Below, piece by piece: positions 36,768 through 48,669 of a stretch of 64,000 bases of DNA. The notes below the pieces were generated by a model, which saw only the letters and a list, made by a program, of their open reading frames with translations, was not told where the DNA came from and searched no databases. Every line of letters starts with the position of its first letter. Position 1 is the stretch's first letter. Both the position numbers and the translations under genes were made by a program. Source of the DNA: Pristionchus mayeri (taxonomy: Eukaryota; Nematoda; Chromadorea; Rhabditida; Neodiplogasteridae); the NCBI GenBank assembly GCA_036245805.1, contig BTRK01000006.1, positions 14,726,365 through 14,790,364 of the forward strand. The letters run 5' to 3'.

Positions 36768-37733
36768 AGGGGGGTGACAAAACGGCAACGACAAAACGGC
36801 AACACGGCTTATTTACGACAAAACGGCAATGACATAACGGCAAGCGACAAAACGGCAACGGAACATAACTCAGTGGAGAGTTGTCCTAGAACATCGGGAA
36901 TGGTCTGTAACACATCAGCATATTTTCTACGTAATTATCAATAACATGATCTTTGATATTTTGGAGGTTGACGACAAAACGGCAACGATCCATATCACCA
37001 CTTTAAATGATCCCTCAGCTCTAGGGAAGGCACCAATTGAAAGCTTATGACCTGCCCTATACATTCGACACCTGATCTTTGATCTTTGACCAACTGACGA
37101 CAAAACGGCAACGAGCCATACAACGGTTCAGAATCATCCCACAGCGCTCAGTTCTGCACTAATCGATAGCTAATGGTCTCCTCTATTCATTCGACACCTG
37201 ATCTTTGATCTTTAGCCAATTAGCGACAAAACGGCAACGAGCAAAACACTACTCCAAATCATCCAGAAACTCGAGTTAACGGAGATATGACTCGTTACCG
37301 TTTTGTCGCCAGTTGATCACATATGAAAGATCAGATGTCGAATGAACAGGACATGTGATTAGCTATCGATTGGTGTCGATCTGAAAGATGTGGGACGATT
37401 CTGAATCGTTGTATGGCTTGTTGCCGTTTTGTCGCCAGTTCGTCAAAGGTCAAATATCAGATGTCAAGTGGATAGTGCAAGTCATTAGCTTTCGATTGGT
37501 GCCTTCCCGATTGTTGAGGGATCATTTAGCGTGGTGCTATGGCTCGTTGCCGTTTTGTCGTCAACCTCCAAAAGATCAAAGATCATGTTATTGATAATTA
37601 CGTAGAAAATATGCTGATGTGACACAGACCACTCCCGATGTTCTAGGACAACTCTCCACTGAGTTATGCTCCGTTGCCGTTTTGTCGCTTGCCGTTATGT
37701 CGTTGCCGTTTTGTCACCCCCCCCCCCTCTGTA
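36768..37733. repeat. Palindromic element built from CGACAAAACGGCAACG units
   Basis: Ends are AGAGGGGGGTGACAAAACGG and the reverse complement at 37733. The word GACAAAACGGCAAC appears at about 36776, 36788, 36818, 36847, 36972, 37089 and 37222. Its reverse complement recurs in the right arm (about 37300, 37420, 37545, 37670 and 37705). Spacers of about 115-130 bases contain the recurring phrase GATCTTTGATCTTT. No coding capacity was seen. The internal iteration distinguishes it from ordinary MITEs. Confidence 0.85.
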
Positions 37734-38820
37734 GACAGGTTCAAATCCATCGAGAATGGCGACTGCACTTATCATCATTCCGAGAACGAATGGCTTTGCA
37801 GACATCAGACATTCCTTACTCTCAACACGTCATAAATGGCGATTAAGAACGTCACATCCCGAGGGATTGCAAACAATCCAGAGAAAAACTCTAGTCTTCA
37901 GACTACGTGTTCGACCTCTTAAATCGCTGAAAACCTCAATAACCAATGACCTACGTCAAAAGTTTGCAGCAGCCTGCTGCGGCTGCAGCACCTTTAAAAA
38001 TCTGAAACTTCAGTTTTAGTATAGTCTAGTCAAGCACTAAGATGAAACATAATTAGCAAGATTTTCTAAAATTTGAATGTCAAGTGAAAATGCCCATTTG
38101 TCCAGATTCTCTCGTGAGAGGCCTGATATGACCATTTGTGCAGTTTTGCAAAGACGCTCGTTGCATGATTCTGCAGACAGTCCCCCAGACATATTCTCAA
38201 CCTGTCAGAGATACCCGTCGTTTAGAACTTTAGAGTTCGGCCTAGACAACGTGAATGTGGCTGATAAGATGAATTTAATGTGAACTGCTGGGTTCGACCT
38301 CTCAATACGACTGTCATCGCAGTTGAATTTCTGTGGTTATTTGTGCAGTGTTGCAAGGAATAAAGGGCTCGGAGAAGGTGCAAAGGCTTATCTTATCAGT
38401 TCCTTCGGATGGGTTTGTATCTAAACCGCGGACCGGAGAGTCCAACGAGATGAAGAGAGCAACGTACTATTCGTTATTCACTATTAAATGAATCAATGGC
38501 TGAGTATAGTCAGTAAGGGAGTAATGAAATGATGAAAATGTGATTGTCCAATAAGTCGTGAATTTCGCACCGGACTCAGTGCAGGTTTGGTGAGTCACCT
38601 TTTCTAGTGATGTAAGATCACGCAGAACATGTCTTAGAAAACTTCATCATGTTCGGATATAAATTATGAGTGGAATTGAGCAAAGCATTGCGTGCTCTTT
38701 CGTCGTTTTCCATGAAAAATCGTCAAAATACGTTACTATGATAATTTAATCTCTGATGTTCTACTCTATTTATCTGCTGTGAACAGAGTGGCCTGCGCTA
38801 CTTGATTAGATACGATTGAT
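37734..38820. other. Intergenic, nothing recognised
   Basis: Short open frames only, without domains or splice context. No repeat or RNA gene could be supported. Confidence 0.35.
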
Positions 38821-38829
38821 TAGATATCG

Positions 38830-39480
38830 TCAACTTGATTAGCGCAGTCCTCTTACCACTCTCTTGCTGCACGTGCTATATGACCTTCAAATTTGGCTCA
38901 ATCACAGTTCCCTGGTAGAGTCATTTTGCGCTATTGCTGAACGACGCACATTTCCGATTTTCAGAAACGAGTTTATTTAGTCGCTGGCAAGCCCTCTGCC
39001 CAACTAATACCCCCTATATATATATATATAATTTTCCCACTCTCTTTCAGCGTATAAAAGGGACGCTGAATGAAAGGGTGTGATGGGACAAAAACCGTAC
39101 TTCTGATAGACAAGTAGTAGAACGTAATATCTCTCGCTCCTGTATTGAATTAGCGTTGAATTGTGTCGACAAATCATGGAAAGGAAATGGAAATATACGA
39201 TTGTAATTTTAAAAAAAAACTGGACAACACTGTCATTCTAGGTAACTGATAACCCGCGGGGGTTGTTTTATTGCTGCACTTTAGCATGTTCCTCAATGTT
39301 CATTTTTTATTAAATTATAACTGACTTGGAGAAGAATGCGAATTGTAGCCGGTATCCATTTTACGACACTCGCGCAAATGAGGTTTAAATAGAGGTGCTG
39401 CTGACGCCCTGATTACACTCTCGGTTTCCCTTTATTACCCTCCGACTAATAGGACATCGCGTCACACTAGCCATGCCTGC
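38830..39480. repeat. Diverged upstream duplicate of UGT 5' region
   Basis: Blocks here recur in order at about 41620-42030, in front of the left UGT arm: CTTGCTGCACG, then TTTATTACCCTCCGA, CATCG(C/T)GTCACACTA and GTAGTACTATAC. A further pair lies at about 41300-41450 and 42320-42450 (TTGACAGGC(C/T)AGACGA, CTGCCTC(A/G)AGCAAACACGC, TGATATCTCA). An older tandem duplication of the UGT promoter region is the simplest reading. Confidence 0.6.
39010..39032. repeat. (TA)n microsatellite
   Basis: A run of about nine TA units follows CCCCC. A TATAAAA word lies 20 bases downstream, but no gene follows it, so no promoter is called. Confidence 0.8.
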
Positions 39481-39582
39481 AGTACTATACGATGTGCCCT
39501 GCTCTATTGTGAATTATATGGTTAATCGTGACTCTTTATTGACTTTTGAGAGTATCAAGAGAATCAATGTTGCCACTACATA

Positions 39583-41034
39583 CAGTAGCGCCGGAAAGTA
39601 TTCATACGATTTGATTTTTGCATATACATTTTTCTGCCGTTGATTTAGCAAGTTAGATGTTGTAGCACTATCTATCAAATCCATCGAGGAATACGATGCA
39701 CATATTTCGTCATCACGTGCATCATAACTGATTGCGTAGTTATGACGCAATCGAATTTCACTTTTTTCAAACAGGCGTTATTCTTATACAGAATTTTTTC
39801 AAATTGCCAAACTTTCTGATGTTGGAGATAGTACCGAGGTCTAACCAAAGTAAAAATTTGAAGTTGCTGCGCGGTCGCACATTGGCTGCAGTATTGCTGC
39901 AAAATCGATGTCAAAAATTAAGATATCGACTCATTGTCAAGCTAGAGACTGGTTCAAGGAATCAAACTGATCGTAATCATGAGTCTAGATGATCCTGCGA
40001 ATATGAAAAAAAATATCTCAACATTTGCCCTCAGGGCGTTAAAAAATCACTTTTTCACATGTCCACTTTTTGGAGATTCAATACTTTTCGGGAAAACTGT
40101 TTAAAAATCAGATTTTTGCTTAAGAATGTTCATAATGTCTTATTAATATGAATCCCCTTCTTTTTAGAGTGTTTGGATATCTTTCCTGCCCGCGGCGATA
40201 TGTTTTCGGAGGAACTATCGAGTCTCCGACCCGCTATTTTCGTCCTGCACTCTCTCTACAACTGTGCCCAAAGTTATTAAAACATTTCAAAAAGTTGGGA
40301 ATCGGTTCTTCAAAACATGATGGACATGCACACACAAGAACAATTGTTTTCCTTAACTTTCCCACAAACTTGTTTTCGAAGGGGCATGCATTCAGGACCA
40401 CGGCGCTCTTCCGAAAACCTATCGCCGCGGGCAGGAAAGATATCCAAACACTCTAAAAAGTTGGGATTCATATTCATAAGACATTATGAACATGATTAAG
40501 CAAAAATCAGATTTTTAAACAGTTTTCCCGAAAAGTTATGAATCTCCAAAAAGTGGTCACGTGAAAAAGTGATTTTTTCATGCCCTGAGGGCAAATGTTG
40601 AGCTATTGTTCTCATATTCTCAGGATCAGCTGGACTCATGATGACGATCATTTTGCTGCCTTGAACCAGTCTCTAGCTTGACAATGAGTCGATATCTTAA
40701 TTTTTGACATCGATTTTGCTGCAATGCTGCAGCCATTGTGCGACCGCGCAGCAACTTCAATTTTTTACTCTGGATAGACCTCGGTCATATCTCCAACATC
40801 AGAAAGTTTGGCAAGCTGGAAAAATGCTGTATAAGAATAACGCCTGTTTGAAAAAATGAAATTCGATTGCGTCATAACTACGCAATCAGTTATGATGCAC
40901 GTGATGACGCAATATGTGCATAGTATTCCTCGATGGGTTTTATAGATAGTGCTACAACATCTAACTTGCTAAGTCAACGGCAGAAAAAGTTATATGAAAA
41001 AATCAAATCGTATGAATACTTTCCGGCGCTACTG
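39583..41034. repeat. Full palindrome with Tc1/mariner-type ends
   Basis: CAGTAGCGCCGGAAAGTATT at the left and the reverse complement at the right are flanked by TA (39581-39582 and 41035-41036). Arms pair along almost all 1452 bp, centred at about 40308, with a further strong pair around GAGTGTTTGGATATCTTTCC near the middle. No transposase was found. It sits inside the left member of the old UGT-promoter duplication. Confidence 0.85.
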
Positions 41035-42222
41035 TAGCGTAAATGCATACTTTCATGTACATAGATCGAACTCAACAGGGTTAACAATTTGTAGATGTAT
41101 TTGGAAATAGCCCTCAACTTTGTCACATAAATGCATTTTATTGTTGTAGTTATTGTTGAATGGATTTTCCATTCCACAGGACAAATTCATTCGTGCAGAC
41201 GAAGGCGTGTGATAAATGAGGGGAGTTGGACAATTACTCGGGATGGTACACACCCCGGGTGATTGCACACCATAGACAATACGATTTCGAGTCCATCACT
41301 TGACAGGCCAGACGACGGGTGCGCGTACACCCAATGCGAAATCACGCCAATAATGCATACTACGCTCGTTTTTTTACGATGTCTGCCTCAAGCAAACACG
41401 CTAGATTGGAGTGATAATGATATCTCAATTGAATGCACTCAGAATGCGTCCATTTCTCGGATTCGTTATTTACATTCCACTGCCGTCCATTGATCCCTTT
41501 CCATCCTAAATTAAAGTTTTTATTAGTTCTATACGGAATTTTCGATCATTTACAGTTGTTGATGCCACTAATTCCCGTAGTGGCCTGTTGATGTATTGGA
41601 ATGATCTCGTTGATTAGAGAGGTTGATTAGATAGACTATTTTTGATTTCCACAGTCCTCGCAGTCTCTTGCTGCACGCGTGAAAAAAAATACGGTCATCG
41701 AAGGGCAATAGGTCGTATGAGAACCCACCGGGTCAGAACCAAAAAATGTCACTCTTGAGCATGTTCACAGTAGGTTACTAAAGTGTCATACATGTTTCTG
41801 TGAAAGTTCTACAGAAGGGTCTCTCATCCGACGGTTCTCATCCGGCGTAGTGCCCATCAAAGTTGACCTCTAATAGCTGATCCTTGTCCATTCTCGCACT
41901 CCCATGATTCCGGATCCTGATTTCATCACTCAAGTGGGTAACTCTTCCCTCGCCTTGATTTCACTTGGTTCCCATTTATTACCCTCCGATTAGCCGAAAG
42001 GGCATCGTGTCACACTACTCCTCTGTAGTACTATACACAGAGATCTAATGAAAATCAAATGATTGTCTCCTGACTCTCTGTTGATGATCAGGGTATCAAT
42101 GTTACCAATTCCGATTGTTTTTTTTCATCATTGGACGTGCTGAATTGGCTCGAGATCGGCAAGGTCTTCTGCTAGTGTAGGACTCGTATTAACCACAAAA
42201 TCGGGCAAATGAACTCATTAGT
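41035..42222. other. Upstream flank of the giant inverted repeat
   Basis: No gene was found. It contains the right-hand members of the promoter-like duplication described at 38830. A GGTCGTATGAGAACC phrase occurs near 41710, and related words recur inside UGT introns. Confidence 0.45.
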
Positions 42223-42799
42223 ATATACGATACGATTCCACATCCCTTTATCTGTTGAATCTGCAATTTTGGTTCCCGTCATTTCTCCCAATCGCGTCAT
42301 AATATCGAAGCAATGAAGGACTGGTCACTTGACAGGCTAGACGAGAGGGTCCACTGCATCCAATGAGCAATCACGTAATCAACTGTCCAAGCATGAAACT
42401 CCCGATTTTTATGGTGACTGCCTCGAGCAAACACGCGTTGATTGCAAATAATACTGATATCTCATTCGAGAGTGGCCACTTCTCACCGCAATTAAACATT
42501 GCAGCGATGCTGCGGATCTGTGCGGAAAGAGTATACTGAAACAGCTTTGATTTTGTTCCGTGAGCCTGCCCGTTCCACACGTAGTTCGATGACACGAAGA
42601 TACGGTCTAGTCGGCGAGCAATCTATTAATCAACTATCGCAAACCATACTACATACGTCTAATTATTTTACGATCCCGTCATCTTTTCATGATCGACAAT
42701 GCTTTCCCATTCGTGTGCGCGCGAGTCACGTTTTTCCTTTATTACATTGAAGCCGTTTTGATATAATTTCGCGAGTTTTGGAAACAATACACATTCAGA

Positions 42800-45780
42800 A
42801 TGCGCCTGCTCCCCGTCTTCCTGCTCCTCCTCCATTTCTCATGGAGCCTGAACATCCTGATGTACGTGCACGTCGTCGGCAAGAGTCATCTCAACTTCGC
42901 CGAGAAGATCATCTCACTGCTGAAGCAGCATGGACATAGTGTGGTCAGTTTCCACTAGTTTCCCGTTTTCACTGAATATGTAATGAGACGCAGGCTACTA
43001 GTTGTGCACCAAGCATTACTATTGCAAAACCATAGTAAAGAAATATAAAGGGCACTTGAAAATTTCAATATTCAGGATGCGATTTTCGGCATGTTCAACT
43101 CGTATGTCTCCTTATCCGGAACTTACGGCGCCAACAAGATCGTGACCGTTCATTTCAAGGAAGAGAGTCCGTGGAACAAAGGTCAGTATAATGAACGATT
43201 GCTTCATGTCACAGTGTATCCATAATGATAAGCCAACACGCTCGACGAGTATCATTGTAGAAGCCCACCTTACGAACCCGTTCGAAGAGCTATCGGACTG
43301 GGATCGAGTGAAGCCGAAGGGCAACGGCTTCGTCAGTACTTCTGCGCTCCTGTGCGATTGTGAGTTCATTTTCACGGCATGGCGTCATAGTTCTCACCCG
43401 ACCTAGTGTAATTTTCAGTCATACTACAGCGACTACAGTTTCGATTACTTGGTTCTAGTGAGGATTACAAAAATTTCTAGTGAGGTTCTAGTGAGCATTC
43501 CAAGAATAAATGATTTCTATTTAAATTATCCATTTCCAGTGCTTCTCGACTCGTCCGAAGTGGCTGATCTTCTCTCCAACAACAAATACGATCTGGGACT
43601 CATCAATGGCTACGAATTCTGCTCCCTCGGACTTGCTCATCATTATAACGTACGTGAATTTGAACAATATGCAAATTCTGTGAACTATGACGTCATGCCG
43701 TATTCGGTATATCAACGGTCAAAGGCATCATACTGACTTCATAGTTCTCATCCGACCTATTCCGACCGCTCGTGTTCATAGTGGATTGAAGGCGTGACTG
43801 AGTCATTCTGCAGATCGCACCAGTTGTTAGCTATGCGCCCACTCCCTTCTTCAACACGCAGTACTACTACGCGGGACTGCCGGAGCTGCCGTTGTATGAA
43901 AATAGTGAGCAAAAAATGATTACGCTAAGATAATCATTATTTTCAGTTTACTTCGATGAAAGTCATGCTGATCGATCTTCTTTCTTCTCGCGCGTCTACG
44001 AGACGCTCAGAGTGATCAAGGAGCGATATCTACACATCGAATCGTACACTGGAATTGGGAGTTATTAAACGTTCGCAGATCTGTCTGTGGTAGCCAGATC
44101 CGTTTGTTAGAAGCTTTCATCGCTCGTATTTCCATAGTTGTGAAATTTTGTCTCTACCTCGAAACATTTGTATGTATGTGTTGACTACGAATTCCAATAA
44201 CACAATTTTCAGAACCGGAAGTTCCGCGCTCGTTTCGGCGACGATTTTCCGGATGTTCGCGAAATCGCGATGAGAACTTCAATCGATTTCTCCAACTCGC
44301 ACCCGCTACTGGAGGAGCCGCGACCGATCTCACTGAGGTGCGCCTTGCATTCCATGGACTCGGTCATTTTGTACTCTACACGAGCAATATGAACCTCAAG
44401 TGGACGAAATAGCTTACAATTTAAAACAAAATCTTTGATGAATCACCTAGCGTGAACATGTTTGTCAATTCAGGATGCGCTACATTGGCGGAGTCGCGCG
44501 ACCGACACCGAAACCACTGAACAAGGTAAGGACTATTTAAAAATACTCGAAACATCATGCTGAAAGGATTGCTAACTTTGAAGTTATCACAATTCCATAT
44601 CAGGAAATGAACAAGATGCTCGATCTGGCACCAAAAGGCAACGTCATCTTCTCGCTAGGAACTCAGGTATTATTTGCAATGTTAAAGCACAATTTCAACT
44701 AGTTTTTTTTTTCATATTCCACCAGAGCTATTCGGTGCGGACCGTATTCGTGTCTTCGTCAACACTTTCAAGGTATACATTAGATGTGGAATTTTAGTGA
44801 AAATATATCGTGAAACTGCTTATAGCGCTTCCCCGACTTCAACTTCCTATGGAAGTTCGATGGCAAAACTGCGATGAACGCCTCAAACATCTTCAACTTG
44901 AACTGGCTGCCGCAGACGGATCTGCTTCGTGAGTTTGGCAATCGGCATTGTGACATTATTCTTGTACCTATTGAGAAGTTGTTTCTCAATCGAATTTAGA
45001 ATACATTTTTCATGTTATTTTCAAAACTCGAAATTAATTTGTAGAAGACTCCCGCGTTGTCGCCTTCATCTCGCACATGGGCCTCAACTCCTTTACCGAG
45101 ACGTCGTTCGCCGGAGTTCCAGTCGTATCCATCCCACTCTTCGCTGATCAAGTGGTTAGTAATTTTATTTTACCGCTTTGAACGTTGCAATATGGAAAAA
45201 ATAATTAATGCCATTCAAACTGTTCATATCTATTAATTTCAGCACAATGCTCGACGCGCCAAGGCTCTCGGCACGGGAGAAATTGTCAGGAAATCACAAA
45301 TCACCGAGGAAAATCTACAAGCTGCTCTGGAGAAAGTGCTATTCGATGAGAAGTAAGGCACGCGGTGTGCATTCCATGATCTGTAGTAATGTTCAGATAC
45401 CGTAATCGCGCCAGGGAAATCTCGGCGATGATTGCTGCACAGCCTGACACACCAGAGCGAATTTTCATCGAGGGAATCGAGTTTGCTGCCAAGTTCAAGG
45501 TATGTTTATTCTATAGAGAGTAAACAGAGAACCATACTTATGAACATGGTTAGTACTACCAGAAGTGGGTGCTCAACGATAATAATCTCAATTGAAGAAC
45601 CTCTCCTCTCACTACCGCCTGGCCGGGGCGCATCACAACTTCCTCGTTCAAGTTGGATGGGATGTGGCCGCTTTTCTCACTCTCGTCCTGCTTTTGTCTG
45701 CGTATATCACAAGCAAAATTGTAGTTTTTGTAATGAGCAGAGTGAAAGTGAACATTGTCATGAAGCGCAAACTTGAGTGA
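42800..45780 (+). pseudogene. UDP-glucuronosyltransferase, left copy (acceptor lost)
   Basis: Fifteen exons: 42800-42943, 43076-43181, 43261-43359, 43540-43649, 43814-43904, 43947-44011, 44213-44337, 44474-44525, 44604-44666, (44716-44772), 44826-44928, 45045-45151, 45243-45352, 45397-45499 and 45598-45780, giving about 506 residues. UGTs conjugate sugar to lipophilic compounds in the ER lumen. Seen: signal peptide [22 protein letters not shown]; the UGT signature region [12 protein letters not shown] then [16 protein letters not shown]-terminal anchor [17 protein letters not shown] and a lysine-rich tail. Position 44715 is T, giving TTCAT where the right copy has TTCAG before exon 10. The next AG (44724) would delete residues and shift the frame. 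The left copy therefore probably makes little normal protein. Confidence 0.85.
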
Positions 45781-45982
45781 TTACTATTTCACATGTTCCG
45801 ATGATGTACATGATGTGTTTGTACCAATTTGTACATTGACAAAATCTGTGTTATGATTTCAACTATTATAAAAAATATATTTAAAAAATGGATACAAATA
45901 TTTGAGCTGTCTTTGAGAAGATACTACGAGCCAGTTTGTGTTTCACTCACAGCTCGTTAAAATCCGCAAGGAAGACAATTTA

Positions 45983-46585
45983 TTGGGGTGTCCGGAAAGT
46001 TCGTATTTTTTTTGTTTTTATTTTTTATTCAATGCTTTACAATTCTCAGTGACCAATTTATGCCCCCTTCTTTCTCACTACCTTCCTCCAGCGATTGGGC
46101 AGGGTCTCGATTCCTCTCTTCCAGAATGCGGGTTTCTTCGAGACCGCCCAGTTCACGAAAGCCCTCACAACTTCATCTCGATTCTTGAACTTCTTTCCTT
46201 TGCAGAAGTCAGAGAGAGAGCGGAAGCAGTGGTAGTCGCATGGGGAGAGGTCCGGGGAATACGGTGGATGGGGAATCCTCTCGATCTTCAGCTCGTCTAT
46301 TTTCTTCTGGGTCATCTTCGCTCGATGTGGGCGAGCATTGTCCATCAGAAGAAGAATTTTGCCCTGGTTCAAGAGTCTGGGAGGGACTCTGATCGCGACA
46401 TCTTCCAGTTGTTCAGAGAAGGGGTCGGCATTGATGCTGGTGCCAGGGGCCAGGATCTCCCAGTAGATGGGACCGAGCACTGAGAAGAAGAAGCAGAGGA
46501 GTTCCTTCTTTCCGTGCTCTTACTTCTTCGGGACGGGCGTGGGCTTCTCATCTGCATCCACCCATTGCAGTCTCCTCACAGGGTT
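45983..46585 (-). mobile_element. 5'-truncated mariner, left copy
   Basis: One TIR (TTGGGGTGTCCGGAAAGTTC at 45983, next to TA) is present. The other end is missing, the element stopping near 46585. Encoded on the minus strand is the C-terminal part of a mariner transposase: WVDADEKPTPVPKK, a stop codon, then EHGKKE, LLLMDNARPHRA (second Asp) and HPPYSPDLSPCDYH (third Asp, D34D spacing). The first Asp and DNA-binding half are gone. It cannot be autonomous. Confidence 0.9.
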
Positions 46586-46722
46586 ATAATAAAATTAGTA
46601 CATGTGCAAAAAGGTTTATAGTGATTCGATTTTGCCAACCATCTTTGGTTTATGGAGGATGATGATCTTTGGTTTATCACGTATAAACTTTTAAATAATC
46701 GGTAAAAAAGTAAATGGATCAC

Positions 46723-47291
46723 CTCAATTAATTTCTCAACACCTCCCGTAAATAGGGGTATTCCTACAGCTTTGAATTCCAGGTTTTCGCACTTTAATCT
46801 TAGAATATCTTTGATCAGCACGTTGATTCTCGGATATTGTTCACTCCGATGATATTCCCTTACCAAAATTCGAAAATGAGTCGTGCAATTTGCGATTAGC
46901 AATATGTACTTTCTCGAGTCTAAATAAAATGACGAACATGCAGGGATAAGAAAATGCTGAAAAAATATAATATAACTTGCGTTCAGTTAGCCCTCCGAGG
47001 CTGATGAAAATAGTGTCAAGTCTTAACCGTTCGGCTAATCGTACTGTTGGCATACTGACAAAGGGTAAATCGTTGAAAAATGATGAGTGTAACTAACAAG
47101 TCATCATTGTCCGCCATGTCGACGCTGAGGTTGTTCACGTGTTTTCCTTCAAGAATCTCCGAACATTTATCAGCGACCGTTGGGTCAGTCAGTGTGAGAG
47201 TATGAATGTTAGTGTCGCGAAGGAAAGGTTGAAGATATTCAAGGATTGACGTCTGTTCGACAGCCGATAGTGACCTGACCGCTTCTAGGCT
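46723..47291 (-). pseudogene. F-box-family gene fragment, left copy (exons 4-6)
   Basis: Mirror of 48670-49238. It keeps exon 4 (ILEYLQPFLRDTNIHTLTL), exon 5 (MPTVRLAERLRLDTIFISLG) and exon 6 (INVLIKDILRLKCENLEF). Exons 1-3 (F-box) and the last exon are missing. The truncated mariner lies where the last intron and exon would be. Confidence 0.75.
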
Positions 47292-47340
47292 CTTAAATAG
47301 CAGTGTTTGTTGGTAGTATTCAATCGATATTTACTATTGG

Positions 47341-47390
47341 CGCGAATTAATGACACATCGGATACAGTACCCACAATACAGCACACACCT
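47341..47390 (-). promoter_or_regulatory. Conserved F-box-family upstream element (left arm)
   Basis: Reading the minus strand, GGGTACTGTATCCGATG then TGTCATTAATTCGCG. The same element lies upstream of the minus-strand family members at 55163-55205 and 59927-59975. The flanking GCACACACCTC-type sequence is also shared. Function is inferred from conservation and position only. Confidence 0.5.
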
Positions 47391-47482
47391 CACCCGAGAT
47401 AGTTATCTTCTTTAGCATTTGACCCCGATTTCCTCTCACTCATATTAGTAAATTGCATATTCTCGATCAAGAAATAAAGTGA

Positions 47483-48478
47483 CCTCTTTGAAATCGTGAA
47501 AAATTGCCAAATTACGCATTTTGATGGGTTTTGATGGAGTAAGTTTTCAAGTCGCATCATCTGTACTCAAATATTGATAAATATGATTGAAAGGACACAT
47601 GAGAAGTTGTTTCTGACCATAATTGGTCAATAGGAACCCCAAATATTTGCTAAAACTGCTTGCCATGATGAAAATCTAGATGAAAAAATCAAAAAGTCAG
47701 AATTTGAAATCTAATGGGTGGAACAGACATCCCAAGCTCTCAAATGGATAAAAATAACATAAAAATATCATTTCCGCTTTAAATTGTCACATATAGCATC
47801 ATAATCTCAAAATATTTTTTGATAGCACAACCTGCGGCCAGTGAGTATGCTATGTTCAGGATACTGTAGCTCCGGTGGCCATAAGTAAAATTTTCTGAAA
47901 ATTGGGTTTTAGAGGTACTTTCAGGCATAGATTTCGAATCTGTAATAATCTCGTTTACATTAATGAAAACGTTTTTCAGAAAGTCGAAAAAATGACGATA
48001 ATCGCCATTTTGACCGATTTATCGATCGTTCCCGCCTTTTTCACCATGTTTTTCTTATTTTCATCGAAAAATACACCCGGAAAAAACTATAAAATCATAC
48101 AGGGCCCGGTCTGGCATTTTTCGGAGAGTGCACCAGAGGTACTCATCTTGGGCCAAATATCAGCACTCGGTATGGGAACTTCACCAGCAAAATATTAAGG
48201 GGGGTTGCGGAAAAGTCATCCGTCGACCCCTCCCTAAAGCTACGTTTTCTCGTGGAACGTCTCTTAAAAAATAATCATGAACCATGAAGAAAATTTGAAA
48301 AGCATGTTTCGGTTCCGATCGGACACGTATCCAAGGGCATGAATGCGATTGTAATTTCTGTTGAAACACTTGATCGGCCTTCTGGAGAATCTCTGGAAAT
48401 GGATGCGATCCCACACTATGCTATCCGCTATAGTGAATCCCTCATCCCATCCAGTTCGCAATCAATGCAATGTATATT
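47483..48478. other. Unique spacer of the giant inverted repeat
   Basis: About 1 kb that does not pair with itself. It is AT-rich; the open frame at 47902-48198 has no recognised domain. Nothing identifies it as a transposon. It may be the original sequence between duplicated copies or a later insertion. Confidence 0.6.
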
Positions 48479-48570
48479 GCACTTTATTTCTTGATCGAGA
48501 ATATGCAATTTACTAATATGAGTGAGAGGAAATCGGGGTCAAATGCTAAAGAAGATAACTATCTCGGGTG

Positions 48571-48620
48571 AGGTGTGTGCTGTATTGTGGGTACTGTATC
48601 CGATGTGTCATTAATTCGCG
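48571..48620 (+). promoter_or_regulatory. Conserved F-box-family upstream element (right arm)
   Basis: Plus-strand copy of the element described at 47341. It lies just before the decapitated family fragment; only about 50 bases separate it from exon 4, so the F-box exons have been deleted between them. Confidence 0.5.
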
Positions 48621-48669
48621 CCAATAGTAAATATCGATTGAATACTACCAACAAACACTGCTATTTAAG

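Larger units (their letters stand above)
42223..47482. repeat. Left arm of 11.5 kb inverted duplication
   Basis: Each base x in this arm pairs with base 95961 minus x in the right arm. Pairing begins at about 42223 (ATACGATACGATTCCACATC) and ends at about 47482 (CTTGATCGAG side, AAATAAAGT). Differences seen by eye are few, under ten in 5260 bases. They include 43212, 43676, 43690, 43929, 44715, 45719 and 46905. The arm holds a UGT gene, a truncated mariner and part of an F-box-family gene. Confidence 0.95.

Noticed and set aside
36768..37733. CRISPR-like array because of regularly spaced repeats
   Set aside because: The genome is eukaryotic, spacers resemble one another, and units are inverted between arms.
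39050..39070. TATAAAA as a core promoter
   Set aside because: No gene follows within a reasonable distance on that strand.
43425..43539. Extra UGT coding sequence before [12 protein letters not shown] (open frame from the intron)
   Set aside because: Phase of the previous exon fits only the acceptor at 43539; the extra frame has no UGT similarity.
45938..46483. 181-codon open frame on the plus strand over the mariner fragment (and its mirror at 49478-50023)
   Set aside because: It is the antisense shadow of the mariner transposase, whose DNARPH and PPYSPDL motifs are on the other strand.
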